Made by a program: the position numbers and the translations under genes | Notes under the pieces: generated by a model | The model's database searches: none | Told to the model about the DNA's origin: nothing | Seen by the model: only the letters and a program-made list of their open reading frames with translations | Assembly (NCBI GenBank): GCA_016721315.1 | Contig: JADKIL010000020.1 | Coordinates: forward strand, 62,001 to 126,000 | Direction: 5' to 3' | DNA: 64,000 nt | DNA from: Candidatus Villigracilis vicinus | GTDB taxonomy: Bacteria > Chloroflexota > Anaerolineae > Anaerolineales > Villigracilaceae | Shown: one piece after another, positions 53,888 to 62,290 of the stretch | How the letters are laid out: each line of letters opens with the position of its first letter | Position numbering within the stretch: position 1 is the stretch's first letter

Positions 53888-54862
53888 ATGGCAGACATTA
53901 AAGCATTTGGCGGGCGTGTGATCGAAAACCTTGAAAAGGTGATCGTGGGGAAAAGGAAGTCCATTGAGTTGATCGTGATCGGCTTGCTCTGTCAGGGGCA
54001 TGTGCTGATCGAGGATGTGCCTGGAGTGGGGAAGACCATGCTGGCGCGCAGCCTCGCAAAGTCATTGGACTGTGTGTTCAATCGTATCCAGTTCACGCCG
54101 GATATGCTCCCGAGTGACGTGACGGGCGTCTCCATCTATAACCAGCAGAAGAATAAATTTGAGTTCCGCCCTGGGCCGATCATTGGACAGATCATCCTTG
54201 CGGATGAGATCAATCGTGCCACACCAAAGACTCAGGCGGCGTTGTTGGAGGCGATGGAAGAGCGTCAGGTAACTGTGGATGGGGAAACGCACATCCTGCC
54301 CAAGCCTTTCATGGTGCTTGCTACACAGAACCCGATCGAATATGAAGGCACCTTTCCGCTCCCCGAAGCCCAGTTGGATCGCTTCCTGCTGCGGCTGCGG
54401 CTGGGATACCCGAGCGCTGCGGATGAGGTCCGTGTGCTGGACGACCAACAACTCCAACACCCGCTTGAGACCTTGAAATCAATTGTCAAGCTAAAGGAAA
54501 TTCAGCAGGCCATTGATGATGTCAAGCAAGTTTATATTTCCCCGTTGATCAAGAAATATATTGTCGAATTAACCACACGCACCCGCCAGAGCGCGGATGT
54601 GTACCTCGGAGCAAGCCCGCGTGGAAGCCTGTCTCTTGCGCGAGCCAGTCAGGCGCATGCCGCCTTGGTGGGGCGCGACTTTGTTCTGCCGGACGATGTC
54701 AAAGCGTTGGCCGTGTCCGTGTTGGCGCACCGTGTCATCGTCAGCCCAGCGGCGCGCTTGCGTGACCTAAGCTCAGATCGTATTATGCAGGAGATCGTTT
54801 TTGCCACACCTGTTCCCGGCGGCGACTTTTCCTCAGGGATCGTGCAGAAGAAAATGAAATGA
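53888..54862 (+). CDS. MoxR-family AAA+ ATPase
   Basis: A 324-residue MoxR ATPase that remodels protein complexes. Walker A DVPGVGKTMLARSLA is near residue 42-55, Walker B ILADEINRATPKTQ near 105, sensor 1 ATQNP and an Arg finger region in QLDRFLLRLRLG. The C-terminal lid has SPRGSLSLARASQAHA. AAAGGA is upstream of the ATG. It overlaps the DUF58 gene by four bases, a common pair in which MoxR and DUF58 work together in the assembly of enzymes or cell envelope complexes. Confidence 0.94.
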   Translation: MADIKAFGGRVIENLEKVIVGKRKSIELIVIGLLCQGHVLIEDVPGVGKTMLARSLAKSLDCVFNRIQFTPDMLPSDVTGVSIYNQQKNKFEFRPGPIIGQIILADEINRATPKTQAALLEAMEERQVTVDGETHILPKPFMVLATQNPIEYEGTFPLPEAQLDRFLLRLRLGYPSAADEVRVLDDQQLQHPLETLKSIVKLKEIQQAIDDVKQVYISPLIKKYIVELTTRTRQSADVYLGASPRGSLSLARASQAHAALVGRDFVLPDDVKALAVSVLAHRVIVSPAARLRDLSSDRIMQEIVFATPVPGGDFSSGIVQKKMK

Positions 54863-56171
54863 AGGCCGGGCGTATTCTGCTTTCTTTATTATTTATTGTC
54901 GGCCTGTTGGGCGTGGTGTTCAACGGATCGACAATTTATTCGCGCTTCTTATTAATCAGTGCCTCGGTGGCACTGATCGCCTGGGTGTGGACGTTTTGGT
55001 CAGCTTCAGGGCTGGGACTCGTGCGCACCTCGCGCGTATTGCGAGCCAATGTGGGGGATGTGTTTGAAGAAACCTACGAGCTTGCAAACAATAGCCGTAT
55101 TCCAGCCGCATGGATAGAAGTTCTCAATAAATCCACATTGCCAACAGCCGCCGGTTCGCGCCTGGTCACTTTTATGTTGGGGCGCCAAAAGCGTGGGTAC
55201 ATTGCGCGCACATGGCTCACGCGTCGCGGTGGATTTCAGCTTGGTCCCACCCGTGTTTCAACAGGCGACCCCTTTGGATTATTTAGCCGCGCCAAATTGA
55301 TTACCCCGCGTGAAACCCTTATTGTGTTACCGGTTATCAACGAAATTCAATCCTTTCCTTTTCCACCCGGTATGCTGCCCGGCGGACAGGTTATTCGTAG
55401 CAAATCCCACGACATCACCCCTCATGCGGCGGGTGTCCGCGAATATGTACATGGCGATGCCATGAAGCGTATTCACTGGCCTACAAGCATTCGGCGCGGA
55501 CAATTGATGGTCAAGGAGTTTGAGCAGGATCCACAGGCCGAGATCTGGCTGTATCTTGATTCTCAAAAAGCAATACACTACGAAAAACCATATACGCAGG
55601 AAGAACTGTCTTTGGATACATTGATGTTCTCAAAGCGTCCAATTTCAAACTTCCGCCCTCCACGCTGGAGTACTCCGTCAGTATCGCGGCATCGCTGGCT
55701 CATTATTTTATCGGTCAGCGCCGCGCGGTTGGTTATGTGAGTGCCGGACAAACTTTCAATGTCCTTCCGGCGGAGAGAAGCGAAAGGCAGGAAGCAAAAA
55801 TTTTGGAAACACTTGCCTTCGTGGAAGCCAATGGCGCGCTTTCCATTGCGGCTCTCGTTACTGCGCAGGCTTCGCAATTACCACAGGGTTCGAGTGTCAT
55901 TCTTGTTACACCCACCGTCCGTGCAGATATAATTCATGCGGTCGATGATCTGCAAATGCGTTTCCTGCGTCCCGTGGTTGTGCTGCTGGAAACCGAATCT
56001 TTTGGCGGACCGCGTGGTTCTGAAACGATCATCAACTCCCTGCGTGAGCGGCGTGTCCCCGTCACTGTCATCAAGTGCGACGACAACCTTTCGCAGGCAC
56101 TTTCGGAAATTCCAACCACCTTCAAACAAAAGGATATGCGGCCATGGCAAACACCCGAATTCTCACAATAG
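54859..56171 (+). CDS. DUF58 protein, MoxR partner (one frameshift)
   Basis: About 437 codons. Two N-terminal membrane helices (ILLSLLFIVGLLGVVF and FLLISASVALIAWVWTFW) are followed by a soluble domain with VREYVHGDAMKRIHWPTSI, the DUF58 core. A missing A near 55640, in TCAAAGCG, shifts the frame; corrected, it reads LMFSKASNFKLP and continues to SAGQTFNVLPAERSE and a stop at 56171. The start overlaps moxR. DUF58 proteins have a von Willebrand A-like domain and act with MoxR; the client is not known here. Confidence 0.85.
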
Positions 56172-57049
56172 ACCTCAATTTTCAAAATAAGATGCAAGCC
56201 ATTGCATCTTATTTGATTCGACATAACGACGCGGTGGTCTTGATCGAAAGCGGACCCGGTTCGACTCTTCCCGCGCTGGAAGCTGCTCTGGCAAACGAGC
56301 ATTTGACTCCCCGTGACATTACCCACGTCCTGCTCACGCACATTCATCTCGACCATGCAGGTGCGGCGGGCTGGCTTTCGCAGCAGGGTGCGGAAATTTA
56401 TGTCCACCCGAATGGTGCGGCTCACATGTTGAACCCTGAAAAACTCATCTCCAGCGCCACCCGCATTTATGGAGATCGGATGGAAAAACTTTGGGGCGAG
56501 TTTCTGCCTGTTGAACAGAATCAACTCAAAGTCCCGCAGGATGCGGAAGAGATCGTCATCGGTAGCCTGCGCTTTGTAGCTATCAATACACCCGGCCATG
56601 CCGAGCATCATTATTCCTATCTATTTGAAGATGTATGCTTTAGCGGGGACGTGGGCGGAGTGCGGATTCCCGGCTTTCAATATTTGCGCGCGCCCATGCC
56701 GCCACCCGAATTGCATTTTGAACGCTGGCTGGAATCCATTGCGCGGCTGCGGAAGGAAAAATTCACTCGTATTGCCCCGACCCATTTTGGAATGTATGAA
56801 GATGTGGAATGGCATTTGAATGAGTTGGAGCGCAATTTGCTTGCAGCCCGAACATGGTTGGAAGGGATTATGCCCGCCGGCCCATCTGTGGAGGAGGTGC
56901 GCTCCAAACTGGAAGCATGGATGGACGAGCAAAGCCGCGAACAGAATTTGAGCGAAGATGTGATTCGTGCCTACATTTTGGCGAACCCAATCGGCATGAG
57001 CGCGGACGGTTTGATGCGTTATTGGAAGAAGGTGAGGATGGCGGGATGA
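56144..57049 (+). CDS. Metallo-beta-lactamase-fold hydrolase
   Basis: A 301-residue MBL protein. The metal motif HxHxDH is in LLTHIHLDHAGAAGWL near residue 64; the later His and Asp are in INTPGHAEHHYSYLFEDVCFSGD and APTHFGMYED. No signal peptide, so cytoplasmic. ATG 56144 lies inside the end of DUF58; the longer frame from 56075 is rejected because it lies over DUF58. The substrate is unknown; glyoxalase II-like, RNase-like and thioester hydrolase families share these motifs. Confidence 0.88.
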   Translation: MANTRILTIDLNFQNKMQAIASYLIRHNDAVVLIESGPGSTLPALEAALANEHLTPRDITHVLLTHIHLDHAGAAGWLSQQGAEIYVHPNGAAHMLNPEKLISSATRIYGDRMEKLWGEFLPVEQNQLKVPQDAEEIVIGSLRFVAINTPGHAEHHYSYLFEDVCFSGDVGGVRIPGFQYLRAPMPPPELHFERWLESIARLRKEKFTRIAPTHFGMYEDVEWHLNELERNLLAARTWLEGIMPAGPSVEEVRSKLEAWMDEQSREQNLSEDVIRAYILANPIGMSADGLMRYWKKVRMAG

Positions 57050-57067
57050 TCCGTCGCCGATTCTTTG

Positions 57068-57223
57068 TTGGATATCGTCACGATTTGGGATACCCGCGAA
57101 GGAAATCCTGTCCTCACACTGGATGTCAGCGCGACTTCTGCGATCTCATGGTCGCCTGACGGACGTTTTCTGGCAATGGCATCTTCCGGCGATGTTGAAA
57201 TTAGGTCGGTATTTCTTCCGTGA
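57068..57223 (+). pseudogene. WD40-repeat gene relic
   Basis: A 51-codon frame from a TTG reads LDIVTIWDTREGNPVLTL followed by DVSATSAISWSPDGRFLAMA and ends DVEIRSVFLP before TGA at 57223. IWD, SWSPDGRFLAMAS and the final strand are one and a half WD40 blades, the C-terminal end of a WD40 protein. There is no upstream WD40 frame, since the MBL gene ends at 57049. It is too short to be a working gene and is probably the remnant of a deleted one. Confidence 0.65.
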
Positions 57224-57294
57224 TTCTTCGATGAATGTCACGCATAAGGCGTGATGCTCGAAACATGCCAGAATCGGGCAATACAGATATACTT

Positions 57295-57380
57295 AATGAA
57301 ATTAAACTTCAGGGACTCTAGCGACTCTCCGTTCGGTGCTAGTGAGGCAGATATCCGAAGTAATTTTTTCAAGGAGCAAC
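57295..57380 (+). promoter_or_regulatory. Structured leader before argF
   Basis: The leader has nested complementary segments: CTTC...GAAG around an inner CTAGC...GCTAG, then TAATTTTTTC before AAGGAG. The stem followed by T6 resembles an attenuator. It could couple argF to arginine or translation state, but the stems are short. Confidence 0.3.
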
Positions 57381-57381
57381 C

Positions 57382-58308
57382 ATGAAGGATTTTCTCGCGA
57401 TCTCCGATTACTCATCGGATGAGATCCAAGACCTGCTCGATGTGGCAGTGAAATTGAAGAAGGAACATTTCAAAAAGGGGAATAAAAAGATCTTCAAAGG
57501 CAAAGTGTTGGGGATGATCTTCCAAAAGCCGAGCCTGCGTACCCGTATTTCGTTTGATATGGCCATGCGTCATTGTGGTGGTGATGCGCTCTACCTTTCA
57601 CCCAATGAGATTGGTTTAGGTAAACGCGAATCCATTGCGGATGTGGCCCGTGTTTTATCAGGCTATGTTCAGGGATTGATGGCTCGTGTATTTGACCATG
57701 CCCATGTAGTTGAATTGGCGAAGTGGTCGGATATTCCCGTGGTCAATGGCTTGAGCGATTACAACCATCCCTGTCAGGGCATGGCAGATGCGTTGACGAT
57801 CATCGAAAAATTCGGCAAGAAATCCAAAGGTCTGAATGTCAGCTATGTCGGTGACGGCAACAACGTCACTGTTTCATTGATGCATGTCTCTGTGTTGCTG
57901 GGTTGGAATGTGACCATTGGCACTCCCGAAGGGTATGACGTGAATCCTGCGGCAGTTGAAATTGCGAAGGCCATCGCCATGAAAACCGGCAGCAAATTGA
58001 ATTTTGTCCGTGATGTGCATGAAGCAGTTAAAGGCGCGCATGTCATCTACACCGATACATGGACCAGCATGGGGCAGGAAGAAGAAACTGCCAAACGCGA
58101 GCAGATCTTCCCGCCGTATCAGGTCAATGCACAATTGGTCAGCGAAGCGGATAAGGATGTGATCGTAATGCACTGCCTGCCCGCTCATCGCAATCAGGAA
58201 TTGACTGATGATGTAGCTGATGGCGAACACTCGGTGATCTTCCAGCAGGCGCATAACCGCCTGCACGCGCAGAAAGCCATTCTGGCACGCTTGTTTGACG
58301 CGGCGTAA
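57382..58308 (+). CDS. argF: Ornithine carbamoyltransferase
   Basis: A 308-residue OTCase that makes citrulline from ornithine and carbamoyl phosphate (or the reverse). The carbamoyl-phosphate site is in QKPSLRTRISFDMAM, the HPCQGMAD motif is near residue 135 and the ornithine loop HCLPAHRNQELTDDV near 272. AAGGAG is seven bases upstream of the ATG. It precedes an ornithine aminotransferase gene, so the two may serve arginine or ornithine catabolism as well as synthesis. Confidence 0.95.
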   Translation: MKDFLAISDYSSDEIQDLLDVAVKLKKEHFKKGNKKIFKGKVLGMIFQKPSLRTRISFDMAMRHCGGDALYLSPNEIGLGKRESIADVARVLSGYVQGLMARVFDHAHVVELAKWSDIPVVNGLSDYNHPCQGMADALTIIEKFGKKSKGLNVSYVGDGNNVTVSLMHVSVLLGWNVTIGTPEGYDVNPAAVEIAKAIAMKTGSKLNFVRDVHEAVKGAHVIYTDTWTSMGQEEETAKREQIFPPYQVNAQLVSEADKDVIVMHCLPAHRNQELTDDVADGEHSVIFQQAHNRLHAQKAILARLFDAA

Positions 58309-58311
58309 AAA

Positions 58312-58404
58312 ATGTACACGGATGACACGGACTTCACGGAAAAAACCAGATTTTCTTTTGACCTTCCTTTGTGATCTTTGTGCCCTTCGTGGTTAAATCT
58401 TTTA
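58312..58404. repeat. Dispersed intergenic repeat, CACGGA family
   Basis: The unit starts ACACGGATGACACGGACTTC and ends with CTTTGTGCCCTTCGTGGTTA followed by AATCTTTT, the same plan as 22019-22098. It fills the gap between argF and rocD and ends next to the rocD ribosome site. Confidence 0.5.
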
Positions 58405-58414
58405 AAAGGTGAAA

Positions 58415-59617
58415 ATGAAAACTCAAGACTTTATCGAGATGGAAGAAAAGTACGGCGCGCATAATTATCATCCCTTGGACGTAGTGATCGAAAAGGCGGA
58501 AGGGGTCTGGGTCTATGATGTTGAGGGAAAGAAATATCTTGATTGTCTATCTGCCTATTCCGCAGTAAATCAGGGACATGTCCATCCTGAGATATTGAAG
58601 GCCTTGCTCGACCAGGCGAAGAACGTCACACTTACTTCGCGCGCATTCCGCAATAATCAATTGCCGCTTCTTTATAAAGAACTTTCCGAGATGACGGGTT
58701 ACGAAATGTCTCTGCCGATGAACTCAGGTGCAGAGGCTGTGGAGACCGCCATCAAACTCGCCCGCAAGTGGGCGTATGTCGTCAAGAAAGTGCCGCGTCA
58801 TCAGGCGGAGATCATCGTGGCGGGGAATAACTTCCACGGACGCACCGTTACCATTGTTTCTTTTTCCACCGAGCCTTCCTATCGCGATGACTTCGGTCCA
58901 TTCACCCCGGGTTTTGTCGTTGTGGAATATGGGAATGCCGACGCGCTTGAAAAAGCCATTACGCCGAACACTGCGGCGGTTATGTTGGAGCCAATTCAAG
59001 GCGAGGCGGGTGTCATCATTCCTCCCGCTGGATATTTGAAGAAGGTCTCTGAGATATGCAAAAAGAATAACGTACTGTTCATGGCAGATGAAATTCAAAC
59101 GGGTCTGGCGCGGACCGGGAAACTGTTCGCCGCTCACCATGAAGATGTCCGCGCTGACGTTACGATCATCGGCAAGGCTCTGGCTGGCGGCTTTTATCCC
59201 GTCTCAGCAGTGCTGGCAGACAAGGCCATCCTCGGCTTGTTCAATCCGGGCGAGCATGGCTCTACTTTTGGCGGAAATCCGCTCGCGGCGGCAGTGTCTC
59301 GTGCTGCGTTGCGTGTCATTCGAGAAGAAAAACTGGCAGAGCGTTCCGCACAGCTTGGTGAATATTTCATCGAACAGTTGAGCGAGATCTCCAGCCCGCA
59401 CATTAAGGAAGTCCGCGGCAGGGGTTTGTTGATCGGTGTGGAGCTCAAGCCTGAAGCGAAAGGCGCACGTCGTTTTTGCGAGGCGTTGAAAGCAAAAGGC
59501 ATCCTCGCAAAAGAAACTCACGATAATGTGATCCGTTTCGCTCCGCCGCTCGTTATTGACAAGGAAACTATTGATTGGGCTCTTCCGTCTATTCGTGAAG
59601 TGCTCAACATGAAGTAG
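58415..59617 (+). CDS. rocD: Ornithine-oxo-acid transaminase
   Basis: A 400-residue class III aminotransferase that converts ornithine to glutamate semialdehyde. EKYGAHNYHPLDVVIEKAEG is the ornithine aminotransferase signature at the N-terminus. NSGAEAVETAIKLARKW, VMLEPIQGEAGVI, ADEIQTGLARTGKLFA and the PLP Lys in IIGKALAGGFYPVSAV follow. ATG 58415 has AAAAGG five bases upstream. It follows argF and could divert ornithine to glutamate or proline. Confidence 0.95.
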   Translation: MKTQDFIEMEEKYGAHNYHPLDVVIEKAEGVWVYDVEGKKYLDCLSAYSAVNQGHVHPEILKALLDQAKNVTLTSRAFRNNQLPLLYKELSEMTGYEMSLPMNSGAEAVETAIKLARKWAYVVKKVPRHQAEIIVAGNNFHGRTVTIVSFSTEPSYRDDFGPFTPGFVVVEYGNADALEKAITPNTAAVMLEPIQGEAGVIIPPAGYLKKVSEICKKNNVLFMADEIQTGLARTGKLFAAHHEDVRADVTIIGKALAGGFYPVSAVLADKAILGLFNPGEHGSTFGGNPLAAAVSRAALRVIREEKLAERSAQLGEYFIEQLSEISSPHIKEVRGRGLLIGVELKPEAKGARRFCEALKAKGILAKETHDNVIRFAPPLVIDKETIDWALPSIREVLNMK

Positions 59618-59626
59618 TTATTTTTC

Positions 59627-59659
59627 AGACCCTACAGGTCTACGAGGCCTTTAGGGTCT
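59627..59659. repeat. Small REP-like hairpin between rocD and ald
   Basis: AGACCCTA (59627-59634) pairs with TAGGGTCT (59652-59659), with an inner AGG/CCT stem. GTGGAGG follows as the ald ribosome site. The GACCCTACAGGTC text resembles short dispersed chloroflexi repeats. It may also act as a weak terminator. Confidence 0.4.
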
Positions 59660-59674
59660 TATTGTGGAGGCACT

Positions 59675-60760
59675 ATGTACATTGGAATTCCAAAAGAAAG
59701 CAGACCGTACGAGTATCGTGTGGGTCTTTCCCCGGCTGGAGTGGAGATCCTGTCCCAGAACGGGCATCAGATCTTCGTCGAGCATGAAGCGGGTGTTGGG
59801 GCTGGCTTTACGGATCTGGATTACGAAAAGGCCGGAGCGCGCATCGCATTTTCCGCAGAGGAAGTCTTTGGACGTGCCGATCTGTTATTGAAGATCTCAC
59901 GCCCCATTAAGCAGGAAGTGGAGTGGCTGAAGGATGGTTCCACGATTGCCGGTTTGCTGCACCTCGCATCCAGTTCGCAGGATCAGATCGACCTGCTGCT
60001 GGAGAAGAAAGTAACCGCGCTTGCCTACGAACAGATCGTGGACGCGAATGGGAACCTTCCTGTTCTGCGCCCGTTCAGTTTGATTTGCGGTGCGATGGCA
60101 GCTCAGATCGTTGCCCGTCATTTGCAGAACAATCGCGGCGGCAAGGGCATTTTGCTCAGTGGCCTGCCCGGCGTACCGCCCGCGGAAGTCGTCATCATCG
60201 GCGGCGGTGCAGTCGGTTTTTCCGCCATGCAGTCCATGATCGGCGCCGGTGCGCATGTGACTGTTATTGACAAGAGTATGGCTGTGTTGGAGCGGATCGC
60301 GGAGAAATATCCGCGTGTGGTCACCATGATCTCCACCAAGCGAAATATTGAACGTGCCACCGCTTTTGCGGATGTTGTGGTTGGCGCGGTACTTGTCAGC
60401 GGACAGCGCGCTCCAATTGTAGTGACGCGTGATATGGTGAAAGCCATGAGGCCGCGTTCCGTCATTCTCGATGTGAGCATTGATCAGGGTGGCTGCGTGG
60501 AAACATCCCGCCCGACAACCCATGACCATCCTACATTTGTGGAAGAAGGCGTTGTGCATTATTGTGTGCCGAATATCCCTGGCGTGGTTGCGCGTACAGC
60601 CAGTCACGTGTTTTTGAATGCCGCCATCCTTTATATTATGGAAGTTGCGAATAAAGGTGTGGACCAAGCCATGAAAGACAATCCATCCATCGAAGCAGCC
60701 ATCAATACCTACAATGGCAAGTTGCTGCATCTTGAACGTTTGGGCGCGCAGGAGCAATAA
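59675..60760 (+). CDS. ald: Alanine dehydrogenase
   Basis: A 361-residue enzyme of the AlaDH/PNT family, which deaminates alanine to pyruvate with NAD. YIGIPKESRPYEYRVGLSPAG is the N-terminal signature, KISRPI and LLHLASS carry substrate residues, and VVIIGGGAVGFSAMQSMIGAGA binds NAD. DVSIDQGGCVETSRPTTHD is diagnostic. GTGGAGG precedes the ATG. The next gene starts one base after the stop region, so the two form an operon. Confidence 0.93.
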   Translation: MYIGIPKESRPYEYRVGLSPAGVEILSQNGHQIFVEHEAGVGAGFTDLDYEKAGARIAFSAEEVFGRADLLLKISRPIKQEVEWLKDGSTIAGLLHLASSSQDQIDLLLEKKVTALAYEQIVDANGNLPVLRPFSLICGAMAAQIVARHLQNNRGGKGILLSGLPGVPPAEVVIIGGGAVGFSAMQSMIGAGAHVTVIDKSMAVLERIAEKYPRVVTMISTKRNIERATAFADVVVGAVLVSGQRAPIVVTRDMVKAMRPRSVILDVSIDQGGCVETSRPTTHDHPTFVEEGVVHYCVPNIPGVVARTASHVFLNAAILYIMEVANKGVDQAMKDNPSIEAAINTYNGKLLHLERLGAQEQ

Positions 60761-60761
60761 G

Positions 60762-62072
60762 ATGACCGCAGCAAGTATTTATCAATCACGTGTGACGACC
60801 GCCGAGGAGGCGGTTAAGGTAATCAAGTCAGGAAACCGCGTCTTTCTTACTGGAAACGTGTCTGTCCCTCAAAAGCTTTTGGCTGCGCTCGTGCAGCATG
60901 CTCCCAATGTCAACGACGTTGAGATTTGCCAGGCGTTGACGGTTGGCTCTGCTGATTACGTCGGCCCTGAAATGGAAGGTCACCTGCGCGTGAATTCCAT
61001 GTTTATCAGTGCCAACATCCGCAAGGCGGTGCAGGAAGGCCGCGCTGACTTTACGCCGGTATTGCTTTCTGAATTTCCTCTGCTGTTCAAGCGCGGCGTT
61101 CTGCCAATCGATGTTGCCGTCATTCACGTCTCCACACCGGATGAACATGGCTTTTGCAGTCTCGGAGTGGAAGTCGGTTTAACCAAGTCTGCTGCTGAAT
61201 CAGCAAAGATCATCATCGCCGAAGTGAATGACAAGATGCCGCGTACTCTGGGCGATTCCTTCATTCACGTCAGCCGTCTGACACATATCGTGCCGGTCAA
61301 TTATCCGATCCCCGAACACAGAATGGCCGCCGAAGGTGACTCAGAGATCGTCCAAAAGATCGCAGGTCATGTTGCTTCATTGATCCCCGATGGCGCGACC
61401 ATGCAGCTTGGCATCGGTTCCATTCCTGATGCTGTTTTGAAATTCCTTTCCGATAAAAAAGATCTTGGCATTCATACCGAGCTGTTCTCGGATGGTGTCA
61501 TTGAACTTGTCAATAAAGGCGTGCTTACCAATGCGCGCAAGTCTCTGCACCCGGGCAAGATCGTTGCTGGCTTTATTCTCGGCACAAAAAACCTGTACGA
61601 GTGGGTGAACGATAACCCGATGGTGGAAATGCACCCAACCGAATATGTGAACGATCCCTTTATCATTGCCCAAAATGACCGCATGGTGGCAGTCAATTCC
61701 GCCATTGAAGTTGACCTCACCGGCCAGGTCTGCGCCGACAGCATTGGACCAAAACTCTTTAGCGGCGTCGGCGGCCAGCTGGACTTCATCTATGGCGCGT
61801 CCCGTTCCAAGGGCGGCGTGCCGATCATTGCATTGCCAAGCGTTGCAAACCTAAAAGATGGCACCAAGCTGAGCAAGATCACTGCCATGCTCAAGCCCGG
61901 CGCGGGTGTGGTAACCAGCCGTAATCATGTTCGATTTGTGGTTACCGAACATGGCATAGCTGATCTGTATGGCAAGACCATCCGCCAGCGCGCGCAGGCA
62001 TTGATCAAAGTTGCGGACCCGCAATTTCAGGAAGAATTGCAGCGACAGGCAAAGGAACTCCATTACGCATAG
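60762..62072 (+). CDS. Acetyl-CoA hydrolase/transferase family (4-hydroxybutyrate CoA-transferase-like)
   Basis: A 436-residue CoA-transferase of the Cat1/AbfT type. The N-terminal domain has VIKSGNRVFLTGN, and the C-terminal domain GIGSIPDAVLKFL, HTELFSDGVIEL with the likely catalytic Glu, and VTEHGIADLYGKTIRQRAQAL. It moves CoA between acetate and another short acid, or hydrolyses acetyl-CoA. ATG 60762 has GGAG seven bases upstream; the longer frame from 60714 lies inside ald. The acceptor acid is unknown. Confidence 0.9.
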   Translation: MTAASIYQSRVTTAEEAVKVIKSGNRVFLTGNVSVPQKLLAALVQHAPNVNDVEICQALTVGSADYVGPEMEGHLRVNSMFISANIRKAVQEGRADFTPVLLSEFPLLFKRGVLPIDVAVIHVSTPDEHGFCSLGVEVGLTKSAAESAKIIIAEVNDKMPRTLGDSFIHVSRLTHIVPVNYPIPEHRMAAEGDSEIVQKIAGHVASLIPDGATMQLGIGSIPDAVLKFLSDKKDLGIHTELFSDGVIELVNKGVLTNARKSLHPGKIVAGFILGTKNLYEWVNDNPMVEMHPTEYVNDPFIIAQNDRMVAVNSAIEVDLTGQVCADSIGPKLFSGVGGQLDFIYGASRSKGGVPIIALPSVANLKDGTKLSKITAMLKPGAGVVTSRNHVRFVVTEHGIADLYGKTIRQRAQALIKVADPQFQEELQRQAKELHYA

Positions 62073-62092
62073 TGTGACGAATCCGAAGTAGC

Positions 62093-62135
62093 CAAAGCGC
62101 CGCGGAGTTTGAACTCGTAACTCCGCGGCGCTTTG
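62093..62135 (+). terminator. Strong hairpin, 17-bp perfect stem
   Basis: Arms at 62093-62109 and 62119-62135 pair exactly, with a nine-base loop, followed by ATTGTT. It ends the ald-CoA transferase transcript. The rest of 62073-62290 shows only a small TGTCCG-TAC-CGGACA hairpin. Confidence 0.8.
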
Positions 62136-62290
62136 ATTGTTAACTTGATGATAAACTCTCCACCTTGACACCAATCCGTTTTTTACCTATTATCAGAGCG
62201 TTTTGGGATGAAGCCGTTTAGAGTGGGGGAGGCTTTATATCATGTCCGTACCGGACAAACTAATTTATAGATTTGAAGGAATAATACATA

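Noticed and set aside
59897..60757. A 286-codon minus-strand frame opposite alanine dehydrogenase
   Set aside because: It mirrors the conserved enzyme frame and has no promoter or ribosome site.
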